A stretch of DNA of 64,000 nucleotides from Hepsetus odoe (lineage: Eukaryota > Chordata > Actinopteri > Characiformes > Hepsetidae). Shown here piece after piece: positions 45,404 through 58,600 of the stretch. The stretch covers positions 12,288,710 to 12,352,709 of the forward strand of contig CM029383.1 in NCBI GenBank assembly GCA_017165825.1. Direction: 5' to 3'. Position 1 is the stretch's first letter. Every line of letters begins with the position of its first letter. Position numbers and translations under genes: made by a program. The notes beneath the pieces are model-generated. The model worked only from the letters and a program-made list of their open reading frames with translations, did not search any database and was not told where the DNA came from.

Positions 45404-47365
45404 GTACGTGTTTAATCATTTTGATGTCTTTTTGTAGTCCCTGTGAAGGTGAGCATGTTCAAAGCCATTTTACCTGCAAGTCATACATCATTCACACTGA
45501 GTGAGGCAGAAGTAATTAATATGATAGATTAATGGTAATGCTTTTACTTCATGGCGGTGTAGCATTTGTTATATATTTTCCTCATAATAGGTCTAGGAAA
45601 GTAGCAGCAAACACGTGCATCAAGGTTAAGTCTATTAATCAGATCTCTGGTATGGAGCCTCAAACGGGGAAATAGAAAGATTTAGATGGCCTCTGGTTAA
45701 ATTAAATTGTCTGAGTACATCTATTAAATGGAAGTATGTGCTGAATTTAAAATGGAAAAACATCTGTGAAACACGCATATTAATACATTAAATGTATGCA
45801 TATTAAGTGAAATTAGATACAGATATTAGATTTACATGTACTTAAAATCTTAAACTAACAAGTACAAAACAAACCAACAGAAAATGTAGATTTAAAAAGG
45901 CAAATTAGCATTTCAAAAATAATATATAAAGTAATTAATCTGACTTGGGGGGTGGGGCTGGGGCGGAAGTTGGGAATGTCAAATTTGTACACTGAATGCC
46001 AAACTAAAACAAACAGAAAAATTTACCATTGACTCGTAAAAGATTTTTATTTTAACAAGGTTGTTTCTCTATAATGGGTTTTGCAGGCGCATTTGAGCTG
46101 TTTGGAATGAAATTACCTCTCTGAGCTATCAGAATGGACTACTGACCTAGAAAGCAGGATTTAACCTCCTTGGTGTTTGAAGCAATGTTCTTAAAAGTCA
46201 CTTTGTGGCTTTCTGTGTGTGCTTATAACTGTTGTGTGCGGGGTCTAATCTTCACTGTAGGATGCAGGTTCAGCAGAACACAGTGTGAAGGAGAACAAAT
46301 GGATTAAAAGACATGAAAACAACAACAAATAAAAGATCTACACTTACTGACATGACATATTGTCAAATCGCAGCCTGGCCATTAATTACAGCTAATTACT
46401 ATTGATCAGATGCCTGGGCTGCTGTGGTGGGACACTACTGCGGCCCTGCATTCACGTGTCAACTAATTAGGTTGAGTGTGTTAATCATGCGGTGGTTTAA
46501 GCTGTAATGAGCGAGGCTGGTCATGTCAGAGCTGCAGATGAGGATGGATTTTCCATGGAGAATCAAAGTGCCTCATCGGCAGCCAGGGGCTGAGTTTGTA
46601 AGGGTTGAGTGAGTCTCCGGAGCCAGAGTTTTCTTTCATCTTCAAAGTCAACTCTCCTTGCAATACGAGGACAGTGGCTTTAGCTTTGGTTGCCCACCAC
46701 CAATCTGCCCACCAGCATCCATTTAACTGCCACACTGAGTGGCATGTTGTGACTTCCTGTCATTCCAGCTGCATTTGGGGTCCGTTTGATAGAGAGAAAC
46801 TTGCACTTTGTTCGCGCAATAGATGTGGAATCAAAGGCGCACAGCTTCCCTCAGCCCCGTTTTTCGAACTCTCGCCTGAGATGTGTTTGATAGTTGTGTT
46901 GTACATGTTAAAGCGATTTAGTAATAGGAACTCCCTCCGTTCGAGTGCCACAATGAACTAAAAAGATGGATGGGATTTATAAAGGGCTTATCTCCGCTCT
47001 GCTTCTCTGCGTTGAGCGGCCATTGGTATTCTTGCCAGGACTTTGAGAAATAAATCAAAGCGCATTCTCACTCAGATTGCTGTCAAGAAACAGGTTCGGC
47101 TCTAATTCGCCTTCGAGTTCTGGCCCTTTTTCCTCCTGAGACAGGTTAAGTCCTCTATATCAAAATCTTTTATATGAAAAGCCCATAAGCACAGCACGTC
47201 CTCACAGATGGAATAATCTCATCTCTTTTGCCCCTTCTTTTTTTTTGAGAGGTGTTTGTGTGAAGAAATGGGCACAGAGAATCGTTACCACAAGCTCCAA
47301 TCTCCTTCTGGACGATTGAACTTTAATTATAATTCCAGGAGGATAGCTGGAGGCCCTTTGCTGGT

Positions 47366-47407
<42 letters not shown>

Positions 47408-50400
47408 ATGCGAAACAGGAGGAAAAACCACATCCCAACAAAGGTGCAGATGTGCTTTAGAACCTCAGAAAGCCATTGGATTTGTGAAAACCTGCAGACG
47501 TCTTTAACATTCACAGAGCATGCTTGTTGTGAGGAGTATTGCTTGCAAGTGGGGAAGCCAATTGGGACAAGTGATTGAAGTGCCCTTGATGGGGTGTGTT
47601 GAAGAGAAGGATGAGTAAGATTATTTCAGTCTGACTTTCAGAATTGGGGAAAAAGCATCAATTCTTGATGATGCATTTCTCTAAATGTGAATTAAACATG
47701 ATTTTATGAGACATGCTAATTAGGAGTAAAGTGACATGATCAGAAAATTGCTTTGTGTTTCTTGCATCGGTGACATTTTTAAAGAAAAGATTCAGAGGAA
47801 GTTCTATAACTGCAAATGAGGAATTACATGTATGGTTAGATAAGGTGCTCTCTGTTGGTAAACCTAGATCTAATCAAAAGTGTAGATGAAAAATTTACTC
47901 TGAAAAATGTCAGCTAGACTGCTTTACAGGAACAATCTGGGGGTGTAACTGCCTGCTATTGGTAAAAAAAGATCAGTTTTATGGTCAAGGCAAACGCAGT
48001 ACTGTTTTAGGCGCTGAATCAATGCATGCTACTGTCAGTTTGCAAGTCAAAGCTTGTTTTTATTTATTGAAGCTCTTCTCAATAATTAAAAATGTGTTTT
48101 TTGTTACTAAACTAATTTGAGCCCATTGGGTTGTGTCTTTTCTATTTGCTCATGAACTTTTACAACTGTCACTGATTTTCTAAATAAATAAATGGTGGTG
48201 GTGGTCCAGTGGTAGGATACTTGCCTATGGACCTACGGCTCAAGAGGTCCCAGGTTTGAACCCCACCTCTGGCACTACCACCACTGGGTCCCTGAGCAAG
48301 ACCCTTAACCCTGAGTTGCTCCAGGGGGACTGTCCCTGTAATTAGGACATGTAAGTCGCTCTGGATAAGAGCGTCTGCTAAATGCCGTAAAATTAATTAA
48401 TTAAATAATTTTTAGTCTTTTTTTATTTGTTTTTATTGTTCATAGATATTAGTCAACAGTGACATATATGAGTGTTACTATGAGTTCAGAAGGGAATTAT
48501 TTTATTTTCATATTTTTAATTTTCAATTTAGTACATTTCCACTAATATGAAAATTATCAAAGCGTAAATTCACATTTTAATGAATGTTTCAGAATATACA
48601 AATATACAACTTTATAATTATAAAACTTGCCCAGAAAAAAATCAGTCTGTATTTTGAAAAAATTCCAGCTGCCCTTGAATTTTGATACAATTTCATGACA
48701 AACGAACCAATAGAAATGGTCCAAAATGAGCTGAAATATATTTTATAAAATTACCCTACAAGTTTTAAATTGTGTTTCCTTCTCTAGTAAATACACTGCT
48801 TTAGAGATAAGAGGTTATACACTGTGCCATTAAACTGACAGGTCGCTGCTTTTTGTTGTCCCCAAAGAAGCATCTAAAATGGTCTATGAAGGTTATTTTT
48901 ACTCTGAATAATGCTTGGCCCTAAGATCAACCCCACGTGTTTTAAATATACACATTTTCAAGAACATCTACATTGTACATACACTCTCTTTATCAGTTCT
49001 TTATGCTTCAACATATTCAAGTCTTCTTTATTTCTAGAACGTATGTAAAAGACAGCTTAAGACAACTAAAGTGCTGTACTATAATGTCAAATAAAAACAA
49101 GAAACAACTGAAATACCTAGTAATCGAAAACAGCCTAATGGCCACCTCTGACCAGGTGATGGACCATTCTCAGTGCAGCAGTGACACGGTAGCAGTGCAA
49201 TAGTTTGTGATGTGCGGGTGTATCAGATCGAAACAGAAATTCAGCTAAATTATCCAAGCAAGAGTCGTAATATGGCCAGAAAGGATTATTATAAATGATT
49301 TAATAAAATGAGATCTAGTCTTTCTTAGCATATCTGTGTTCATGTGGGGTGTATCAATATCTCAGTTTTAGTGAATTCTAAGTAGCATATCTGAAGGTTC
49401 TCTGATGCTGTCATGAGAATTTTTTTCCCAATGCTGAAATTTCAAAGCAGTGCCAAAGTTTGCACCTCCCCCAACTTTGCATGTCACAATTTTCAACCCA
49501 TGGATTTGGAAATGCGGACTGTACATTTTAAAAGACAGAGTCTGATCACATTATGGAGAAAGCCAGAGTGTTCTAACCTCTACAATCCAAAGTATACTTC
49601 TTTTGACTGTTTGCTGTGGATTTACAGGAATGAATCAGCAGTGGGCTGGTGGTTAGGGCCTAGGCCCCAGGATCAGAATGTTGTGGGATTGAATCCCGGA
49701 TCAGTAGGTTCCCCTGAGGTATCCTTGAGCAAGGTATCATCCCTATCACTGTTCCCCGTGCGCTGGATCTGCCTGCGCACCGCTGCACTGTGTGTACGGG
49801 TTAAATGCAGAGGAAGCATTTTGTTGTTGTGCTGTGCTGTGTGCTCCCAATGACAAATTGTTACTTTCACTTCATAAAAAAGGCCATACATTTCTATTAA
49901 CGTGGTGAAGAATTGTGAAGATACAGCAGGTTATAGAGTTAAAACATTTCAAAAGCACTAAACTGCTGCCAGCACACAGGGTCCAGAATGCTCTAATGAG
50001 CATGTCCTAATGAGTACTGTTGGTCCCCTCTTCTGATGATGACCTTTCTGATCTACATGTTCCATGGACTGAGAGCTTTAAGAGGGTGCATGTGTTCTCT
50101 CATGTGTGAAAAGAAGGTGCTGTGTGAATTGCTGTTTTTTGTGGTGTGAGCTGACCCATCACCTGTCACTCTTTGTTACATCTCTAGAAAACTCAGCCTC
50201 AAATGTCGCAGTTGAATTTTTCCTTTCTTTTCTTGGTGAGTGCTTTTCTCTGTGTGATCCGCATATGTCCTCTGGCATTTCTTCATAACTTCTGCAGAAG
50301 CTTTTTAGATTTTAGGTCCAGTATGGGACTGCCGAGCTATGTGACCTGTGTGCCTGAGTGATCTTTTTTTTTTTCCCCTCTCTGCTCATGGTGGCTGTGT

Positions 50401-53400
50401 GAGCATAGTTGAACTCCCTGGGGCAAAGCTTTCCTGGCAACAAAGTCTGTTTTATGATAAGGGCTACAGGCTGTGGTTAGACTGTAAAATAAATAAATAA
50501 AAATAAAAAAATTCAAGGTAACCCCTGGTTCAAATGACAGTGTGTATTTGATGGCACATTGGGAATTTAAAAACTAGCTGTAATTACTTTTAACATTTAA
50601 CAAGACTTCAGATGCTCCTTATATTTGTGTTAAGAGTTGATGAAATATTTTTTAGGGGAGTGCTACATAATGTTTGTTAGGGTTTATGTATCTAAAGATC
50701 GGCCTAATTCCTTTTAAAAACATGTCCTGGTGTTCTGGTGTTGTGACTTGTGGTCACTTTGTCAAAACCACTCGTCAAAAACTGTGACAAGAGATTGTAA
50801 TAAGAGGCTCCTTTGCATAAATGACAATAAATTAGGAGTTGTTTCAGCCTGGACTGCTTTTTGAGTGAGATGATACAGCTCAGCCAATCAGAAAAATGAA
50901 CATTTACATATATTATGTAATGATAATGATAATGTCACAAAAATGAGCTGGGGGAAAAATGCCAAAAAATGTAGGTTGTAGCCCCTTTAAAATATATTTT
51001 TTGTTTTTCTTTGCAAGTTATGTAAAAACAATAGAATGCTTGCCCATGTTATCACAAGTAAGAGCGCTCCTAGGTTGGTCAGATATCACAGTTATATCAG
51101 AGGCCTTACATTATGTCACTTTGATAGAAAAAGTAATATATAAAACAGGGTGACAGTTTTTCTTTTTATTTTTGACTGGGAGGTAGCATACCCTGACATC
51201 CCTCTCAAACTGAGCCCTGGCTATCGGGGGGGTTAGATGTCCGATCGACTGTGCAGTGCAGCACAGGGCTGTCTGTAAGTGGGTCACTCTGTCAGCAGCT
51301 CGCCGCCCCAGCGGTGCTCATATTTACGTGGGGTAAAGTGGTGCAGCTTCTAAAGGCCCTAATCACAAAATGGCAGAGGCAGCACTTTGGTCAAGAATGA
51401 TTAGATGTTCTACACTGAAGACCTGAAGGTCATCCACTCCCTGAGAGTGGCAGCATGGCGCTCAGGCCCTGCGGCGAGATGCTCTCCAGTCCAGCTGATC
51501 TCCTCAAAACTTAGCGGTGTAACAGGCTGTACCGTGTCCAGTATGTCAGATTGCATTGGATGCCACCCATTCAAAAATATGTGCATTCAGCAGCAGGCCC
51601 CCTTTTGCAGTGAGAAAAACAGAAGGTCCTCACAACAAACCTCATTTCTTATGTACATGTTTCAGTGTGTTCCCCATTATCCTCAATTCAATCATTTATT
51701 TGTAATCTTTTTCATTTATATATATTTTTCCCCAAGACTTTAATTCACAGCTTTCATGCTTCACAGGAAATGGTGCGATAGTGTGAGAGCACTGTTCTGA
51801 TGTTAAGAGCTGCAAAGTGAGCAATTTTCCTCCTTTTGCTGGAGGTTGTTTTCAGTAGCTGCAGCAGTTGGGTAAATTTCCCCAGAGAAAGTGCTTGGAG
51901 AAATTTCACTCTTTAGACAGGCCGGACTAGCGCTGGTAATGAAACACACGGCTTTAGTGGCTTTTGTTACCAAGAGGGTGTTTCACATACTGTACACACT
52001 CATATCCCCAAAATCTAGAGCATATTAGAGTGTCACCAAGTGTGATTTATTGTGCGAGTATATTCTTTCGACATGCTAACAGATCGTGAAGCAGTAACAC
52101 AGAGCTTGAATTATGAAGACTTGAAGGCAAAGCTCTCTGTTGTTGTTCCCAGATGATTACAGACTGACAGAAATGAAAAGCTCAAGCTCCATAAACAAAA
52201 CTCTCTACGTCAGCTGCCAAACCTGTAATAAATGATACACCCTGCAAATCTGTATCAAGCCAGCAACGGTACTCTGAATTAAATATTTTTTCATTTTCCA
52301 CCATTTTCATTTTGCACTTTGTCATGCTTCGATGAAGAGTAGGCTTCTCTAACTGTGTTTACACTTGGTCAATACAACTTTCAATCTGGCAAACCAGTAA
52401 GACTTGCAGAGCTTTCAAAATATTTTTAATGGACATGCTAAAGTGAATGAAAGCTAGTCACTAGTCAGCAAAACTTCATTTGCTAACTGGTGAAGTTTTA
52501 TTTTACTGGATGTTCTTTAATGGTTGGCTGACTGATCGCCAAAAAACCAGCATTGCTTTCTTTTCTGGTCTTGTGGTCTAAAGCACCAGACTCAAGGTTG
52601 CAACCTTCCTTAGTTGTTAAGGATTCTGGTCTCCATATGGAGGCATGAGTTCAAATCCCACTCCTGACAAGCCTTTGGGCAGTGGTGACCTAGTGGTTAG
52701 GGCGTGGGCCCCGGGATTGGAAGATTGTGGGTTTGAATCCCAGGCCAGTAGATTGCCCTGATTTACCTTTGAGCAAGGTACCGTCCCCTACCATTCACTG
52801 CTCCCTGGGCAGCTTTCAATAGCTGCCCCTTGCTGTACATTGTGTGATCGTATGGGTAAAATGCAGAGGTGTAATTTTGTTGTTTTGCTGTTATTGTTGA
52901 AAAAATAAGAAAAAGTAAAATAAGATTAAGGATTAAGATCCTAGCATTCTCATGACCAAGCTCATTTGCCCTTAAAGATAATGTCAGTTAACTGTACAAA
53001 ACCAAACTAATGAGAAAGAACTGTAGAAAACTTTAAACCAAAACTGTCAGTCATCCTACTCTAAAAAGCCGTTATAGGCCCTATAAATCAGAATTAAGTT
53101 TTATCTTATCTTTGGTAATTTTGCTTGGCTTGTGAAAAATGAAGTTAAATTTAATTATCCAAGATAAAGTCGAATTCTTTCACATTTCGGTTTTTACATT
53201 TAAATGGGTAAACCTATAAATAGTCTCGGCATGCTCTTGCTGACAGGTTTTTGTGTACGCTAGTAAGTTGCTGTAGATGCTTATCAGTAAAATGAAAGAC
53301 ATTTCCTGATTAGGTGTTTGTTTTCAGGCATATACTAGGATTCTTTGGGGGAATAAGGGCCCAGAGATATTTACTCAAATGTCTGTGGTGATAGATCCAA

Positions 53401-55524
53401 CCTTGTCTACAGGCCGTTTATAAGCAATATTTTTATTCTTACAATTTCCTGCTTTACACTTAAAACAAGACTATTTATAAGAGGTTATATACTTAAACCT
53501 ATACTTAAAATAATTGCAATTATATGCAACTATAAAGATTTCAGCTTGCCAATCTAAAATCTTCTGATTTTAAAACAATCCTTCTGCCTTAGTGAACATA
53601 TTGGATCGTAGATCATATATATTTTTACAGCCTTTTCAGTTTCATGATATTTTAAAGAATTAAAATGAATAACTTCCTCTGCTCTGCCCTGATAGGAGTC
53701 ATCTACACCACCAGCATTCTGGACTGTGAGGTGCAGAACTCCTACTGGCTAACTGTTTACGCCACAGACCGAGGGGTGGTTCCATTCTCTTCCTCTACTG
53801 AAGTGTATGTCCAGGTGCAGGATGTCAACGATAATGCACCCTTGACCTCTGAGCCTGTGTATCACCCTAACGTCATGGAAAACTCACCCAAAGATGTTTC
53901 TGTGGTCCGCGTCCAGGCCCAGGACCCTGACGTCTCTTCCTCTGACAACCGCCTCACTTATCGGATCACAGCTGGAAACCCTCAGAACTTCTTCACCATC
54001 AATTCCAAAACAGGTGAGATGTTGTCATGGTTTTGTTAGCTGGCTTTACTGATTTTAATATCAAAAGCTCCAATTAGGACAAAGCTCCCACAGCACACCA
54101 GCAGGAAGCAGGGTTTCTCAGTAAAGTGGATAAATTAATCAAAGAGTGAAGAGTTTACAATAAATAGAGAAGAGGTTTGGGGCTTAAATGATCTCTCTAA
54201 CTAAAATTAGTGAAATACCTTACTTGAGTGCAGAACGTCGTATATATTTTGAGTTTGTGTGTTTCTGGATGAAGGATAATTGCTCCAACTTCAGCTTCTG
54301 TCCAGTTAGCTTCACCATAACTAGGGCTTTCAGCAGTGATGTAGGGCATTCAGTGTGTTTAACAATCATTTTAAAAAGTCTGAGTTTTGGGTGCAAGGCA
54401 TTGCTGCCAAGGACTGAAACCCACTTAATTAACTCAGTCCTTCCTTGCCTCCAAGACTATTCCCTTTCTGCAAAATGTGAATGCTCATGGGTGCAAATAG
54501 GTTGCCATGCTTTGTCTAGTTCACACCTTTCCACTATGCTGTTATTTATCAGACGTGTCCATGCTGTTTTCACACTTCAAGAAAGGTCAGCATGATGCTA
54601 GAGGAAATACTCTTCGAAATAAATAGAATATTTTTGATTTAGTCTTAGGATTTTACTACTGTGAGGCATAATAAAACTTTTTTTAACAGTTTTAAAACAA
54701 GGGTACTACGAAGGATCTGTAAGCAACAACCAGGCAAATAGCCTTTTGGTATTTTAACTGAATTTAATTTTAATTAACTTGAGTCACCTAATTAGCCTTT
54801 TAAGTTGAATTATTTACTTTTCTGAACTTTAAATAATAAGTAAGAATAGTGAATGGCATTGTCCTAGAAGTTTAATTAACTCAAAATTTTAGTATTAACT
54901 TTTTTTGTTTTTTTTTGTACAGTTGATATGATTGTTATATATACTGTCCCAAAATCATCAAAGGTTCTTTACCAACTTTGACCTGTCCAGGCTGTTTCTC
55001 TGCCTCTTGCCCTTAGAGCAATGGGATAGCGGCTCAGATAATGTTTGGATGTACCAACTCTACCTCCAAGCCAATTGCTACTTCATGAGTGTCACATGAA
55101 AACGCAGGATAATTTTTCCCTTCTTCTATAAAATTTCCATTTCACAAGTGTGAAGCTTTGTTACCACCATGATGACAGACCTAATGGTTGTGTTATATTG
55201 CATGTTATATATTGTATAATATTGCATGGCCCTGAAATGATTTGTGAGCACTTCCTGAGGTTGTTGAATTGGGGATGTTTGTGGCTGCATGGGAGATTTG
55301 CGCTAACACCTATCGATTCACACGTTTCAGTGTGCTGTCGCTTGCTGACTAGTAATCACCTTATGCATCAAGAATTTATCTGATCATCTATTAACTGCCA
55401 CTCTAACACACATGCACACACATACCCTCACATCACATGGAATCCAATAATTTACTGTTCCCTCCATGCTGCTGAAACTTGCTGTGATCACTCCAGGCCA
55501 CATATGTTATGAGTCATGGGTGAT

Positions 55525-55613
<89 letters not shown>

Positions 55614-58600
55614 TGCGTGACTTAATGAAATAATTCAGCACTGGTTCACTTCAAAGAGGAAAAGGATAAGAGAGTAAGCAAAAGCCCTGGGCTACACTGT
55701 CATATTGTGTATTTTCACTGACACACTAAGAATTTTCTCATAAAATTAGTGTAACAGTTTATGAAATAGAGTGTGACATGAGTGCTGTATGTGGAAATGT
55801 GTTTGTTTTAGTGAACTGGGGTAACAAACTTTGAATTGAAGCACATATCATATCTCTTGGATTCCTTCTACATGTTCTGCTTCTAGTTTACCCTTGGGCA
55901 AATTTGGGCATCAAGTCCAAGATCTTGTTGATTTAAGAAAACTTTGAAATATTAGTCTCAAGCTGCGAATTGCTCCACTGTGACAATATGCACTGCTTAG
56001 AGGGAAACCCAGCTCATGTGAATAACTGCCAAAGTACGAAACACTTCAGTTTCTCAGCAGCCACAGAAATAAAGAAATAAAGGAATGAATAAATAAAGAA
56101 ATAAAGAATAAATAACTAATAAGGGAAAATAAAGCACTGGACGGCAGCTTCTCATTCTTTCTTACTCAGAAAATACTGCTTTGAAATATTAATGAGCTGA
56201 AATTTTGCAATTATGTTTGATCAGTCTGTTAGGTTCTGGAGATTTGCCCAGAACATAGAATAAGTGTTTAAATGAATCACCTCGTTGTGATGAATGGGAG
56301 AGCTTGGTGGTAGGAGTTTGGATGTGTGTGCATGATGGATTGTTCTAGCAGGGAAAGTATTCAAAGACAATAGAGACAAAAAAACTTTACTTACATATGC
56401 TGAACTTACACTCAAAAATAACCAACAACACAAGATAAGGGCAAAGCAACAGGATCTTTGTGTAGAGGGTAGGTGGTAGGTGGGTTCGGTGTTTAGTAAT
56501 GTTGCCTAACTGCGAGAAGCTCTTGGGTTTGATATTCGATCGTGGTGGCCAAGTGTCTTTTGTGATTGGAATTTGGGCTTTTTCTCAGCCTTTCCCCTAT
56601 GAGCAGTACATCCCTCCCAACTCTGGTTTTCCACCCCACATCAAACCTGGTATTTCATATCTCAAAGCAGTTAAATGGAATGCCACTAGCTTACATCTGG
56701 CATTACAGTATTACTGTTTCATTCAAGATTTAGGCTTCTTATTTAGTGTACACCCAAAGCACATCACACTTAACGATTTCGATAAATTAATTAATATGGT
56801 CTCTGTTAATATGCCCTAGGTTGCCAGATGCTTAGCTGCTCATTGAATATCGAAGATCATCATATATTAGAAAGACCTGCTGAAAGACTTTTGGCAGAGG
56901 CCAGTTTTTCAACATTGTATGTAATTTACAATCACTTTTGTGGAGACTTCAGCTTTTGAGAAGAGAAGAAAAAGTGTTCAAATAAAATATATATATATAT
57001 ATATATATATATACACTTTTTATCTTATATCTCTTTAACTCTGTTATTTCCCCATGAACCTTCAGCAAAGGGTTTGCTATGGTCTTTAGTTCATTAATAT
57101 AAGTTTTCCTTTTGAATGCCTTGAAATGGACTCCCCTATGCATTCCACATTCTGATCCTTTCAGTGTATTTACGTAAGGGTTAGGGTGTAGTGATTCACA
57201 AATCCTCCATCCATAACTTTATTACTTATCACAACTAGGGTCACTAGGAGTGCTCAAGCCTATCCCAGCACTCATCGGGCAAAAAACAGAGTAACAGACA
57301 GGTTGCCAGTACATCACAAGGCAAACACGGAATCAGACACACTCACAGTCACACCAAGGGACAATTAAGCATCTCCAACTCACCTGACACGCATGTCTTT
57401 GGTGTTTTGGTGTTTTAACACCACTCGCCTGCGCTCACTGCCAAGTCAGCTTGACTTAAAGCACATTTTGATCATCAAGTTAAGATGGTGCAGTCCTACA
57501 GGTATCCAAAAACAGCACAGTGACCAACTTTGTGTGGTGTTGCTCATGTGATCTTGCCTTTTTACACCTTTGTACAAGTAAAGGAGTATAATTATTATTA
57601 CAAAAAGAAATCAAGAAGATGGTTTCAAGATAATTTTCAGCACAGTCACGGCTCTCTGAGGAAATAAGTGATGATGTTTGATAATCCACTGTATAAAAAT
57701 AATCATAGTCTGGGAATACGCTTGACTGTATAAACATAAACATCACAAATTATCCGAAAGCGTACTGTGTGCATCCATTTCTCAAGAATAATTCCACACA
57801 CTTTACAGAAATATTTTACATTAACTTGCACTGAAAATATAAATATAATGAACTGTATCTGTTTTGCCTGACCAATCAACACACTTGGCTTAAAAATAAT
57901 TTTGATTTCCTAAATAGTTAATGTTTCAGATGAATGAACTGCAGGTGAAAGAAGTGTTAGAAGTTTTGCGCATGGAATCTTTTTGCTGTAGCGTGTATTG
58001 TTTTCCAGGATGGGGTATACTGCAAGATAGTGTCGTGCCTGGAGGTCAATGATCATTATGCTACACCAACGGCAATAATTTTAACAATAAAGTTGACCTG
58101 ACACATTCAGACTGGAGCCTTTGCAGAACAGAAACACTGGGAAAAACTTTTTATAGTGCCACTAAATACTGCACTATTTCTAGCCTAAACTACCACTATC
58201 CACAAGTTAATAACAATAAAATAAAAAGCACTAGAAATTTTTAGAATGTAGTATTGCTGGTGATCCTGTGCTCTGTGTGGTTGCCAGTTCATTAAACCCC
58301 TCCTGTGAGCACCGTGTCCACCTGTAATTCAATTCAGTTCAATTCAATTTATTCTTGTATAGCGCCTTTTACAACAAAGTTGCCCCAAGGCACTTTACAT
58401 TGATGGTCGATGATGGAACAGGTTACAGTAATAGATGTTTAAGATGTTTAAGCCGGATGACTACGGAGGAGAGGAACCAAAAACTCCACTATGTGGAGAA
58501 AAAACCTCTGAGGGTCCAAGGTCAACCGGCTACCCAACCCCCTTGGGTATACTAACAGTACAGAGTTAGTTTGGTTTTAAACTCCAGGATCAGTGAGGAG

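Larger units (their letters stand above)
45404..53695. other. 8.3 kb fat3 intron
   Basis: Holds a GT repeat (47362-47405), SINEs at 48193-48391, 49637-49873 and 52677-52895, a tRNA-Leu-like pseudogene (52561-52669) and a homeodomain-site cluster at 46380-46520. No further exon was recognised. 45960-47200 and 51180-52260 have few repeats and a more balanced composition, and could hold conserved non-coding elements. Confidence 0.7.

Noticed and set aside
54188..54595. 135-codon plus-strand frame after the second fat3 exon
   Set aside because: No cadherin motif and no splice signals in phase; intronic chance frame.
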